Positions 35,884-48,660 of a DNA stretch of 64,000 nt are shown one piece after another. The translations under genes were made by a program, and so were the position numbers. Numbering within the stretch: position 1 is the stretch's first letter; the number at the start of each line of letters is the position of its first letter. This stretch comes from Pyrenopolyporus hunteri (lineage: Eukaryota > Ascomycota > Sordariomycetes > Xylariales > Hypoxylaceae). The notes beneath the pieces were generated by a model that was given only the letters and a program-made list of their open reading frames with translations, made no database searches and was not told where the DNA came from. The stretch lies in the NCBI GenBank assembly GCA_902806595.1, contig CADCXC010000038.1:1426001-1490000 (forward strand), read 5' to 3'.

Positions 35884-38800
35884 TTTATTTTATTTTTTTT
35901 TTATAATTAATTGATTACGAATTATTAATTAAATTTTTCGTTTTATTTATTTTTTTAATTTTAAATTAATTTAATTTTCTTTTATTAAATTTCGTATAAT
36001 TTTATTAAGAAACGTTTTCGTTATCGTATTCGTAAAGTTATACGATTTATAAATTCATTAAATATTATTAATTTTTTAATTTTCGTAAAATTATTTTAAC
36101 GTTATAAAATTAATTATTAATTTTTTTTCGTTAATATTTTTTATTTATATTAAATATTAATACAACGATAAAAAATCGATATATAAAATAAAAAAAATTT
36201 TAAAAAGTAAAAAACGTTTTAAAATAATATTAATCGTATGGTAAATAACGTAATCGACGTCGAAATTTTAAATTATTTTATAAATTTTATTAATAAATAC
36301 GTTACGAATAATTCGTTTACATTTAATAAATAATTAATAGATGATATTATTAATAATTCGTATTTTATTATTTCGATCGATAAAACTTTTATTATTTAAA
36401 ATAATAACGTATTCGATTTACGAATTTAAGTTTTTATTATTTATAAAAAATTTATTAATAAAAATATAAAAACGTAAATTTTAAAAATTTAATTCGATAT
36501 AACGAAATCTACGTATTTAATTATTTATTTATTATTTAATTTTAACGTTAAAAATTTTAACTTTTTTAAATTCGAATTCGAAATGTTAAGTCGTTATAAA
36601 ATAGTCGAAAATTATTTCGAATTAACATATAAAAGCGATATATATACTTCGAATTCGTTATTTTATAAATTTTTTAATTATATCGAAAACTTTAACGTTT
36701 AATAATTTAAATTTTTTAATTTAATTTTTTTAAATAATCGTTACGTTAAAATTTTTATCGTAAACCGTAATATATAAACCGTTAAAATCTTCGATTTCGA
36801 AATTTATAATTTTTTAAAAACGTATTTTAATTTTAATTTTATTAAAAATTTTATTTTTAATAATAAAAAAATTCGTAATATCGATATTAAAAATATTATT
36901 CGTTTAAAAGTTAGTAAATTTAAATAGGTTCGAATTTATTATAAATAAATAAAAGTTAAAAATTAATAATTTTATTCGTAATTTTTATTAATAATAATAT
37001 AAATAAATTTTAAATTAATAAATATTTAATTTTACGAAATTATATAAAAATTTAACTACTCGTAATAATATTCCTTTAAAATATTTATTTTTAAATTCGA
37101 TTAATAAATATATAAAAATAATTTTTTATATCGATATTTTAAATTAAATATAAGTTATTATAATGTTTTAAATTATAATTTTTATTTTTTTACGACGTAA
37201 TATAAACGTTAAAATTAATATAATATGTTAGTTAATTTTTTAAATAATAAATATATACGTTATAATATATTTTTTATCGAAATTATTATAACTTTAAATT
37301 ATTAAGCGAAATTTTTCGTATAACGCGACGGTATTTTTACTTTTAATTTTACGAATTATTCGTAATTTAAAAATCGTAGCGTTTCGATATATAATTACAT
37401 TATAAATTTTTAAGCGTAAAATACTTTCCTCGAATAAAACGTTAAATTTTTTTATATTTAATATTTCGTAAAATTTCCTTTATATAATAATTTTTTTATC
37501 TATTTATAATTTAATAACGAAAATAAAATTCTTTTACTTTTTATTAATAATATATAATTTAACGATATAAAAAAAATCGTTAATATATATAAAATCTTTT
37601 TTCGAAATAATTTAATAATCATCGAAATTAAAAATTAATATAAATAATTCGATTTTAAATTTTTTAATCGATATAAAATCCTTTCGAAACTAAATATACG
37701 ATTTAACATAAAAATTTTTAAACGTAAATATTTCGTTTAAAACGTTAAAAATAACGGTAATATTTTTATTTAACATTATAATAACTTTATAAAACCTTTT
37801 TTATCTTTTTTTTTTTTTATAAATAAATACTTCGTTATCGATAAAAAATAATACGAAAAAAGTTTTTTATATATTAAAATTATTATATATGTTTAATATA
37901 TTTTTTATAAAACGTTATATTTTAATTTTTTTAATTTTCGTCATCGTTTTTTAAACGACTTATACTTTTTAAATTTATACGAAAGTAAAAAATAAATCTA
38001 TATTAATTTTAAAGTAAATATCGAATATAAAAAATATAGATATTAAACCATTAAAATTAATTATATCGTTAATTATTTTAATAATTATTTATAATTAAAT
38101 TACGCGTAAATTTAAACCTTAAAATTCATCGATGATAATTTCGTATATTTTACGAATAAAGCTATAATATTTTTTAACTTTATTAATTAATTAATATACT
38201 TCGATTAATATTTAATAATAAATGATTTTAATAATATAAGTTTTATTTCGAAATTCGACACTATCGAAATTTATGTCGATATTATATATAATAACATTCG
38301 AAAGTTTAAAATAAATATTCATTTAATATTATTTTAACGTATCTTAAGTTTTTTTAATAAAAATAATTTTTATAAAACGAATAATTTAAAACTTTATAAT
38401 AACGTTAACTACGTATAAAACGAAACGTTCGTTTAAATATATAATATCGATAATAACTTCGTAATTAAAATTTATATTAAAGTTTTTTAAATTAAATTTA
38501 AATTTTTAAAAAACTTTATTTTTAATTTAATAATAGTAATAAAACTTATTAATTTTTTTAATATTTTTAATATTAACGTTATAATTTACTTTATTTAAAA
38601 AAATATATAATTTAATTATAAAAAAATAATCGAATCGAATATAAATACGACGTAATTTAAGTTTTATAAAAAAAATCATATTATCGAAATAAAATTATAA
38701 ATATTTTTATTTATAAATAACGACGACGATAATATTATTTTTTTCGATTAATTAATTTATAACGTTATTTAAATAAACGTTTAATTAATTTATATTTTTT

Positions 38801-41599
38801 AAATATATAAAAAATGAAATATTTAAATTTATGATATAAAAATCGATTAATTCGAACGAAACGTTAATCGTAATTATTTTTAATAATTTAATTAAAGGTT
38901 CGTTTTCGAATTTAATATTAATTTTATCGATTCGATTATTATTTATTTTAAAATTTCGATCGAAAAAACTTTTTATAAAAATTTAACATTAATTTTTCCT
39001 TATAATAAATATTTTAATTACGTCGATATCGAAAATAATATTTTAAAAAACATTTTTAATATATCGATTTAAAATAAATATAATATTATTTTTTAATTTA
39101 TCGATAAAAAAATAATAAAAAATAATTCGATATTAATATATTTAATTCGTTAAATATATCGCGATTAATTAATATTAAAAGTCGGTTTTTTTTATATCGA
39201 AAACGATAATATTTTAATCGTCGTTTTTTAACTTCGAATTTTTTTATTTAATATTTTTATAACCCGTTAAAAACGTAATATATTTACTTTTATTTTTAAC
39301 CTTTTAAATTCGTTAACGTTTTTTAGTTTTTTTTTATTTTTTTTTAAAATATTTAATAAATTAATATTTTTTTTTTATATATTTAATAACGACGTTTTTA
39401 TATTTAAGTCGTTTTTTTCGATTAATATCGACCGTTTTTATTATTACGGTAATATTTTTATTTAATATAAAATTAATTAAAATTTTCGTTATTATCGTCG
39501 TTAATTATAAATTAACGCGTTTTTTTAATATTTTTAAAAATATTAATTAACGTACGAAATTTATTAATTAATTTTTTAAATTAATGTAATAGAATAAATA
39601 CAATATGTTATAATTAAAATACGTTATAAATAATACGTTACGTAATTATGATAAATTATTATTTATTTTTAAAATTTTTTTTAAAAATACGTTAATATAA
39701 TATTAATTTATTTAATATTATTTATAATATTTTAAAATTAAATTTTTTTTCGTTTTTTTTTTAATTTTAATATTAAAAAAAATAATTAAAATTTAATTAT
39801 AATAATATTAAATCTTATTTTATTTTATATTAAAATGTCGTTTTATAATTAAATATATATTTATAAAATATTAATAATAAAATACGTTATATAAAAAATA
39901 AATAATCGTTTATTTAATAAAAATAATAAAAAATACGGTATAAAATTAAATTTAACGAATTTTAACCGTATAATATACATTTAAAAAAAAACGAAACTTA
40001 TTTTTTAAAACGTTATAAAGTTTTTCGATATAATTATTTTTATTATTTTAAATTTTTTTAAAATAACCGATAATAATAAAGGGGTACATTTCGTTAAAAA
40101 TTCGAATAAAAAGGACGTTATAATAAATATTATTTTATTAATTTTCGACGAATATAAATACGGAAGTCGATTTAATTAATAAAGGTTATAAAATTATTTA
40201 GAAAAAAAAATCGTAGTTTTCGATATAATGATTTTTTTTTTTAATGTAGCGTTTAATAAAACCGTCGATATTATATACGAATTATTCGATAACGATTTAA
40301 AAAGTTTATAAATATTTTTCGATAATAAAAATTAAAGTTATTTTTTTCGTATAAAATTAAAGGTATATTATTAATTATATTTTTATAATTTAATATAAAT
40401 TAAAATAATAAGATATAAATCGGTAATAATAATTTAAAAAAACGCGGTTATTTTTTATAAAACGGGGAAAATAAATGTATTAAATATTTAAAGTTCGAAT
40501 TAAATATAAAAATTATTTAAAAAAGTTTAAAATAGCGAAAAAAAAATTCGTTATTAAGGTTTAAACGAAAATTAAAACGTAAATTACGTCGCGAAAATTT
40601 AATTTAATAAAAAAAACGGTAACGTATTAAATATTAATAATAAATTATTAATAATAAAAGAAAATAAAAGTAGTTATTAAATAAACGATTTATAACGTTA
40701 ATAATATAATATCGAAAATAATTCGATCGAAGTTATTAACGTTTATAAGTTTAATTTTTTTTAATTTTTTATTTATATTAATATTATAAAATAAAAAATT
40801 ATTAATTATTTTTATATCGTAACGTAGGTATAATTTAACGTAAATATCGAAGGGTAAATTATATTTTTATCGATACGATATATCGACGTTTTTTATATTA
40901 AAACGTTAAGTTATTTACCTTTAATACGTTTTAATTTATCGTAATTTTATTTAAAAGATTTACGCATCGATATAAAATTAATTAAAACTTTCGTTATATT
41001 AATATTATTTTTATTTATATAAATATTTTTTTATATAAACGTGTATTTTAATGTAATTTTAAATTAACGTAATATAATCGCGAAGTTTTTTATTATAAAA
41101 CTTTTAAATTATTTTTAATATTTTTTTAAAATATTTTCCGTTATACGAATATATAATTTACTTTTATTTATAACGGTTAAATTTTTTAAAAAAAATAATA
41201 CTTATATCGTTTTTTATTTTTTAATAACGATTTAAAGGTTAATTTTTTCTTATTTTAAGATTTTATAATCGAATTATTAATCGAAAAATATATAGTTATT
41301 AAAAACGTATTTTATTAATTTAATAAATTTTTTTTTAATATTTCGTTCGATTAAATCGAACTTTTTAATACGAGTTTACGTTTAAATTAAACTTTCGACT
41401 TTTTACGATATAATAAATATTATTAATTTAAAAAAATTTAATATAATAAAACGATATTTTAACATAAATAAAAAAATATCGTATAAAAAAAAATGTTATT
41501 ATCGCGTATATTATTACGATGAAAATTTTTCGTATTATTATAATAATAACTTTTTTAATTTTATTAATTTATATTATTAATTTTAATAACATTAATTAA

Positions 41600-41816
41600 T
41601 ATTAATAAATACGTACGTAAATAAAATAAAAAAATAATAATAAAAATAATCGTAATAAAATAAAATTAATATTATATAAATTATTTAAAAAAGAAAAAAT
41701 ATTTAATAAAAAAATTATAAAAAAAGTTTTTTTTATATAAGCGAAAGTATATAAATACTTCTTTTTTTTAAAGTACGTATTACGAAATAATACGTATATA
41801 AGTTAATCTACCATTA
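41600..41816. repeat. Right LTR of retrotransposon copy A
   Basis: Retains more of the original end (AATCTACCATTA) than the left LTR, and is followed directly by the target duplication TTTTA. Confidence 0.85.
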
Positions 41817-43170
41817 TTTTATAACGATTTATCGAATATTTAATTTCGTTAATTTTATAAAAAAAAAATTTTTATTTTCGATAAATTATTTTTTTTATTA
41901 AATAATTATTTCGTTAAAAAATAAACGAACGAAAATTTAAATTAATAAAAAAAAATACGATTAAAAAAAATTAATAATATAAATAAAAAATTAATTTAAA
42001 ATTATTATAAATAATTCGTTATAATTTAATAACGTTTAATTAACGATAATTAATATTAAAAAATTAATTATTTTTTATAATAATTAAAATTATATTAAAT
42101 TAACGTCGATTAAAAAATAAAATTTAATTATATTAATTATAAAAATTACTTCGTTTAATAAATAATATAATACGTTTATACGAAATATTAAAATATTAAA
42201 TACGTAAAAACGTTAAATCGATTTAAAATAATCGAAAATAACTTTTTTATATATCGAAATTATTTTTAAATTAATTAATAATAATCGTTTTAAATTTATT
42301 ATTAATGATTTTAAATTAATTATTAACGATTATTTTAAAATCGTCGATAATAATTATTTTAATATTATTAATAACGATTATTATAAAATTATTATAAAAT
42401 TTTTTTATAAATCGTTTATAATCGATTATTTTTCGTAATATAATATAATTATTAAAAAGCGAAAAATTAATAATATATTAATTAAACCGATCGATTTATT
42501 TAACGAAAATCGTTTTAAAATTTATAAATATAATATCCGTTAATAATTAAAATCGTACGAAATTAAATATTATAAAAAATTAATATTTAAAAAATAAATA
42601 AAATTACGATTTTAATCGTAATTTAATTATATAAAATAATAATAAATTATAATTATTATTATTATACGATAAAATTAAAAATTTAACGATAATATATAAA
42701 ATAATCGATTTCGAATATATTAAAATTTTTTTTAATAATTAATATATATATATTTAAATTTATATAAAATTTTAAAATTATTTAATATATATTAATATTA
42801 ATATTATATTTTAATATTTATCGTAACGATAATAATAATAAATATAATTTTATTAATTAATTTTATTATTTTATATAATAAAAAATTAAATTATAAAATT
42901 ATAAATTATATATATTTATTAATAAAATAAATATTATAATATTATACATTTATTTTATAAAATTAATTAATCGATAATAAATTTAAAAATAATTTCGCCG
43001 TTTTATTTAATATAAATAAAAATTTAAAAATTAAAAATAAATTATATCGATATTATTAAAAAAAAAAATTAAAATATAATTTTTTTTAATTATAATTTTA
43101 TATAAAAAAATAAATAACGAAATTATTTCGTATATTATTATCGATAATTTAATAAAATTAAATAAAAAAA

Positions 43171-43960
43171 ATTAATATTCGCATTACCTATTTTTAATAT
43201 CGAGTTTTATCCGCATTATTAATACATTAAAATACATATTATATTTAATAACCCTACATATAAATCTACGTATAATTATATTAATATATAATGTACATTT
43301 TATACTTTTTTTTAATTAATTTAATTACATATAACTCCTATTATACCTTTTATTATACCTCTTAATATATTTACTTTTATATTTTATTTATTTTAAAGAT
43401 ATAAAATATAGAAATTATATCGTTAATTTCGTTTCAATTAAACTTTTTTAATAATATAAATTTTATATCGATGTATACATTATTTTAAAAGTTATTTAAA
43501 TATATATTTAATTTTATACCTATATTAAAAAAATATGCGACTATTAAAAGAAATTATATAATTATCCTTAAGGTTATTATTTATATTTTTAAATTGACTT
43601 TATATTTAAATAACTTTTAAAATAAAGTATATATCGATATAAAATTTATACTATTAAAAAAGTTTAATTAAAGCGAAATTAACGATGTAATTTTTATATT
43701 TTACATCTTTATAATGGGTGGGTTATAAAAGTAAATATATTAAAAGGTATAGTGGAAGGTATGGTAAAAGTTATATGTAATTTAATATATATAAAAAATT
43801 TAATTAAAAAGCGTATTTATCTTCGAAAAAATTATTTAATTTGTTGTATTTTTATATGGGAATTCGTTAATGGGGCCGAGTAAGGGGTAAGAGATGTATT
43901 TTTTATATTAGTAATGCGAATAAAAGCTCGATATTAAAAATAAATAATGCGAATATTAAT
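43171..43960. mobile_element. Foldback/TIR element, copy 1 (lightly mutated)
   Basis: A 790-bp segment that is almost entirely a giant inverted repeat. It begins ATTAATATTCGCATTA and ends with the complement TAATGCGAATATTAAT. Arms of about 335-355 bp pair around a spacer of roughly 100 bp (about 43506-43606). Inner arm landmarks are ATTAAACTTTTTTAATA on the left and TATTAAAAAAGTTTAATTAA on the right. It has no coding capacity, as in MITEs or foldback elements. It keeps far more C and G than its surroundings. No certain target duplication is seen. Confidence 0.75.
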
Positions 43961-44223
43961 CTTTTAAATAAATATATAATAATATAATATCGTATTTATA
44001 TTTATATTAAATTTTACGATTTATAATATTTATAAATATTTAAAATTTAAATATTAAAATAAAATTTAATTTAAATTTAAATTAATAATATTAATTTAAT
44101 ATATTAATTTATTAATTAAACGTAATTTATTTTTTAAAAATAATTTAAATAAATTTTATTATAATTTTATTTTATTTATATTTATTTTTATTAATTTTAT
44201 AAATATCGCGTTTTTTATTAAAC

Positions 44224-44982
44224 ATTAATATTCGTATTATTATTTTTTATTATTTATATTTTTAATATATTAAAATATATATTATATTTAATAATTTTAT
44301 ATATAAATTTATATATAATCGTATTAATATATAATATATATTTTATATATTTAATTAATTAATTTAATTTCCATTATATATTTTATTATATATTTTACTT
44401 TATATTTTATTATTTTTCATTTATTTTAAAAATATAAAATATAAAAATTACATCGTTATTTTCGTTTTAATTAAATTTTTTTAATAATATAAATTTTATA
44501 TCGATATATATATTATTTTAAAAGTTATTTTAATATATATTTAAATTTATATAAATATAAATAATAATTTAAAATAATTATATAATTTTTTTTTACGGTT
44601 ATATATTTTTTAATATATATATAAATTTAATTTTATATTTAAATAATTTTTAAAATATAATATACATCGATATAAAATTTATATTATTAAAAAAATTTAA
44701 TTAAAATAAAATTAACGATATAATTTTTATATTTTATATTTTTAAAATAAATAAAATATAATAATATATATAATAAAATATATAATAAAAATTATATTTA
44801 ATTTAATATATACGAAAAATTTAATCGAAAAAACGTATTTATCTTCGAAAAAATTATTTAATTTTTTATATTTTTATATAAAAATCCGTTAATAAAATCG
44901 AATAAAAAATAAAAAATATATTTTTTATATTAATAATATAAATAAAAACTCGATATTAAAAATAAATAATACGAATATTAAT
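44224..44982. mobile_element. Foldback/TIR element, copy 2 (heavily RIP-mutated)
   Basis: A second copy, about 760 bp, in direct orientation 260 bp from the first. It begins ATTAATATTCGTATTA and ends ACGAATATTAAT. It follows copy 1 in order throughout but has lost most C and G outside CG. Confidence 0.72.
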
Positions 44983-45235
44983 ATTTTTATATTATTAAAA
45001 AATTAATATTCGATTAAATTTTCTTTTAATATAATTAATTAATAATATTTATTTTTATTTTAATTTTAAAATAATAATTTATAATAAAAATTTAATTATA
45101 ATATTCGAAATTTCTTCGAAATATTATTTCGAATTTTTTTTCTAAGAAAAAAAATCGAAAAAAAGCAAAAATTAATTACGTAAAAATTCACGAGCCACAT
45201 CTCCCACGCCACACCAGCCACACATCACACCACAC

Positions 45236-45262
45236 CACGCCACGCCACGCCACGCCACGCCA
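45236..45262. repeat. (CCACG)n microsatellite
   Basis: About five perfect CACGC units within a longer CCACA/CCACG-rich tract, strongly C-rich on the plus strand. Confidence 0.85.
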
Positions 45263-45487
45263 ACTAGCCACGCGCACGCCCCGCGCAACGGCCCGTGCCA
45301 CGCTTTTACCTAATCAATTGAGCCGCTCAATTGAGCCGCCATATATATCGCGACTACCACACTTGAAGTTATTCGCGTTCTAATGGACGATTCTATTAAT
45401 TGAATTGATCTAATTGAATTGATCTAGTCGAATTGATCTAGTTGTAGGTATGGATCTAATTCTAATTCAACGTATGATTCGATTTGA

Positions 45488-45682
45488 AAGAATCGAATTG
45501 AATGAATCGAATTGAATGAATCGAATTGAATGAATCGAATTGAATGAATCGAATTGAATGAATCGAATTGAATGAATCGAATTGAATGAATCGAATTGAA
45601 TGAATCGAATTGAATGAATCGAATTGAATGAATCGAATTGAATGAATCGAATTGAATGAATCGAATTGAATGAATCGAATTG
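45488..45682. repeat. 14-bp minisatellite GAATCGAATTGAAT, about 13-14 copies
   Basis: Near-perfect head-to-tail copies of GAATCGAATTGAAT. The array is flanked on both sides by a longer direct repeat containing TCTAATTCTAATTCAACG and TTTGAAAGAATCGAATTG (about 45,450-45,500 and 45,700-45,750). A third partial copy lies near 45,800. Confidence 0.92.
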
Positions 45683-45887
45683 TATAGATCTAATTGTATG
45701 GACTTAATTCTAATTCAACGTATGATTCGGTTTGAAAGAATCGAATTGTATGGATCTAATTGTAGGTATGGATCTAATTGTATGGATTTGATTATATAGA
45801 TCTAATTCTAATTCGACGTATCCTTCGTGGCACCTTTCGAAGAATCTTTCGAATTGTATATTCAAAGCTAGGTATGGTCATACGGGT

Positions 45888-46050
45888 GGCCTCTCGCGAC
45901 GGCTTTATCGAAAGGTGGTATGGGGTGGTTTCTCGCGACGGCTCTTTCGAAAGGTGGTATGGGGTGGTCTCTCGCGACGGTTTTATCAAAAGGTAGTAGG
46001 GGTGGCCTCTCGCGACGGCTCTTCGAAAGGTGGCACGGGTGGTTTCTCGT
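45888..46050. repeat. Minisatellite, about 41-bp unit, four copies
   Basis: Four units share CTCGCGACGG near their start, then TCGAAAGGTGGTATGGGGTGG or a variant. Unit length varies slightly (about 37-41 bp), so frames shift between units. Confidence 0.85.
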
Positions 46051-46072
46051 AAAAGCTAAGGGGTGCCACGAA

Positions 46073-46176
46073 AGCTGTATTACAAGCTGTATTAGAAGCT
46101 GTATTAGAAGCTGTATTAGAAGCTGTATTAGAAGCTGTATTAGAAGCTGTATTGGCAGTTGTATTAGAAGGTGTAT
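46073..46176. repeat. 12-bp minisatellite GAAGCTGTATTA, about 8 copies
   Basis: Eight nearly perfect units. Because 12 is a multiple of 3, all frames read as repeating tetrapeptides (CIRS on the plus strand, NTAS on the minus strand). This does not show that the array is translated. Confidence 0.92.
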
Positions 46177-47879
46177 GACTATGGAAATACCATGCATCAC
46201 GTGACAACGGGACACACCCCCACCGGGACACCCTTTCACCACCAAAACTCACCTAATTGAAATGTGTATATTTAATTGAATATAAATCGTAAAAATATAA
46301 AACCAGGTCCATTAGAAAGTCCATTGGAAGGTCATTCTATAGCCCCATTGAGAATTTCAATTGGAGCCCTAAAACAAAAGCTATAAGGTGAAGAACTTTA
46401 CCTCGCTTCAACTTTGTCAGCCTCGTCGTATTTTAACCTTCATTTAACACTTATTTCAATAATTACTATTTTAAATTAAATTTAAAACCTTTAGAGAAGT
46501 ATATAAAGCTTTATTAATTAACTCTTTTATATTTTTTCGAAGTTAATAAAGTTATAATAAATTTTAAAACGTTTTAAAATGTAAATAATTTTATTTATAT
46601 TTATAAAAAAATTATACGTATATCGCGTAGTTTTAAATTTTATTAAAAGTTTTTTTAAAATTTTAAAAGTATTTTATATAATTGTAAAAATTAATTAAAA
46701 TTTACTTTTATTAAAATAACGGTTTTATAAGGTTAAATTTTATAAAGTTTATTAAAAATAAAAAAAAATATTTATAAACGATAATATATTTATTAATATT
46801 AATGCGTAAATTATTTAAAAAATATTTTAATTATTTTTAAAATATATATATTTTATATATAAATTTAAAATAAGTAAAAACCTTAAAAAATTTATAATTA
46901 AAAATATACGTTTTTAACTTTTTTTATATATTATTTTAATTTTATAATAATTTTATTAACCGTAATTTATAATAATTAAAATTAAAATTAATCGAAAAAA
47001 CGGCTTTTATTTTATAAAAAAAAGGAAATTTTAATTATAAATATTTTATATTTATACGTTAAAATAAATATAAAAAAAATAACTTTTTATAATATTTTAA
47101 ACGTTTATTATAAATTAATTATATAAATTAAAAACGTATATTAAATTTATTTAAATTATTATATATATTTAAAATTAAATAAAAAAATACTTAAAATTTT
47201 TTAATAAATTTTAAACTTTTTTTTAATTAAATAAATAAATATAAATATTTAAATACGATAATATTAAAGTAAAGTAAAATTTTTTATTTTATAACTTTTA
47301 TTTTAAGTTTTTAATTAAAAATTTTAATATATTTAAAAAATGACTTTTTAAATATTTTTTTAATAATACCGACTTTATATTTTTACGATTTATATTTAAT
47401 TAAATATACGCATTTTAATTAAGTGAGTTTTAATGGTAAAAAGGTGTTTCGATAGGGGTATATCCCGTTATTACGTAATGTATAATAGTCGTAAAATTCG
47501 AAAAAAATCGAGGGTTATTATATTATCCTACGGGGGTAACTTTTAATTAAATATAATTATAAATTTTAAAAATATTAATTTTATATATAATAAATAATAC
47601 GAATTAATTTTTAATTTATAATAAATAACGTATAAATATTATTATATATAAAATTATATATAAAAATATAAAAATCGAAAATAAAAATATCGTATATATT
47701 AAACGTTTTATATAATAAAAAGTTATAATAATATTTAAAAAAGTTATTTATAAAATTTAAAATTTATTTTTCGATTTTTTATTAATAATTATTATTATAT
47801 CGATTTTTTATTTATAATTATTATTATATTAACTTTATATATAATTATTTTTAAATTAATTTAAATTATAAATTTAATA

Positions 47880-48040
47880 CGAGTTAAATTTTAAAAATTA
47901 AAATATCGTTATATTAATAATATAAAAAAAAAAAATTAAAACGCGATTCGAAAAATCGAAACGAAATTATATTTTAAATTTCGTTATAAATTTTTTAATA
48001 AAATTAAATTATCGTATAATATTATAACGATTTTATACAT
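47880..48040 (-). repeat. Dispersed RIP-mutated repeat, copy 3 (inverted)
   Basis: The reverse complement carries the same ordered landmarks as 27,940-28,095: ATACGATAATTTAATTTTAT, a CG-rich core, a T-tract and ATATTATTAA. It directly precedes the 23-bp satellite. Confidence 0.55.
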
Positions 48041-48084
48041 CGAATTTTATAAATTTTTTTTAATAATAATTTTAAATATTATTA

Positions 48085-48660
48085 AAAAAAATTAAAATTC
48101 GATAAATAATATATCGTAAAATTAATAAATAACGTATCGTAAAATTAATAAATAACGTATTATAAAGTTAATAAATAACGTATCGTAAAATTAATAAATA
48201 ACATATTATAAATTTAACGAATAATATTTCGTAAAATTAATAAATAACGTATTATAAATTTAATAAATAACGTATTATAAATTTAACGAATAACGTTTCG
48301 TAAAATTAATAAATAATATATTATAAATTTAATAAATAACTTTTTATAAATTTAATAAATAACGTTTTATAAATTAAAAAAATAATTTTTTATAAATTTA
48401 ATAAATATTATATTATAAATTTAATAAATAATATTTTATCGATTTAATAAATAATTTTTTATAAGTTTAATAAATATTATAAATATTATATATAAATTTT
48501 ATAAATAACTTTTTTTAAATTTAATAAATAACGTATTAAAATTTAATAAATAAAATATTATAATTTAATAAACGAATTTTTATAACTTTAATAAATAAAT
48601 AAAAATTATAATTTAATTAATATAATATTATAAATTTAATAAATAACATATCGTAAATTT
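48085..48660. repeat. 23-bp satellite, about 25 copies
   Basis: The recurring unit contains TTAATAAATAACGTAT followed by CGTAAAA or TATAAAT. Spacing is 23 bp in the better-preserved left part (for example units at 48122 and 48145) and drifts to the right, where the array decays. Confidence 0.85.

Larger units (their letters stand above)
35671..41816. mobile_element. LTR retrotransposon, copy A (RIP-inactivated)
   Basis: About 6.15 kb bounded by near-identical direct repeats of about 213-217 bp that begin TATTAATAAGTACGTACG and end CCATTA or its mutated form. It is flanked by the 5-bp target duplication TTTTA (35666-35670 and 41817-41821). LTR ends of TA..TA are what RIP would make of TG..CA. 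The interior is collinear with copy B 15.7 kb away. All reading frames are destroyed by C-to-T and G-to-A changes, so the superfamily (Copia or Gypsy) and the coding strand cannot be stated. No primer-binding site or polypurine tract is clear. Confidence 0.85.
27600..45180. repeat. AT-rich, RIP-mutated repeat block (left part)
   Basis: Composition changes sharply at about 27,600-27,650. Beyond it nearly all bases are A or T, long open frames vanish, and most surviving C is in CG. This is the signature of repeat-induced point mutation (C-to-T on either strand) in duplicated DNA. Recognisable content includes dispersed inverted and direct repeats (27.9-30.1 kb), a 71-bp tandem array, an LTR retrotransposon and two foldback elements. 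The stretch 30,200-35,050 holds no element I can delimit. Confidence 0.9.
45180..46460. other. GC-normal island of minisatellites inside the AT-rich block
   Basis: An abrupt 1.3-kb return to ordinary composition with intact CA, TG, CC and GG. It begins with a CCACG-rich tract (about 45,195-45,295), then a 14-bp array, a cluster of about 41-bp units and a 12-bp array, ending in a non-repetitive tail (46,180-46,460). Short open frames across the arrays are by-products of repeat lengths divisible by three. I see no gene. The tail contains AATTGAAATGTGTATATTTA and similar unique sequence. Confidence 0.8.

Noticed and set aside
45778..46252. Overlapping open frames of 65-125 codons in the minisatellite island
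   Set aside because: Created by repeat periods on both strands at once, with no sign of a start context, introns or a known domain.
48085..48660. CRISPR-like array
   Set aside because: The 23-bp units are contiguous with no unique spacers, and the genome is eukaryotic, so it is a satellite.
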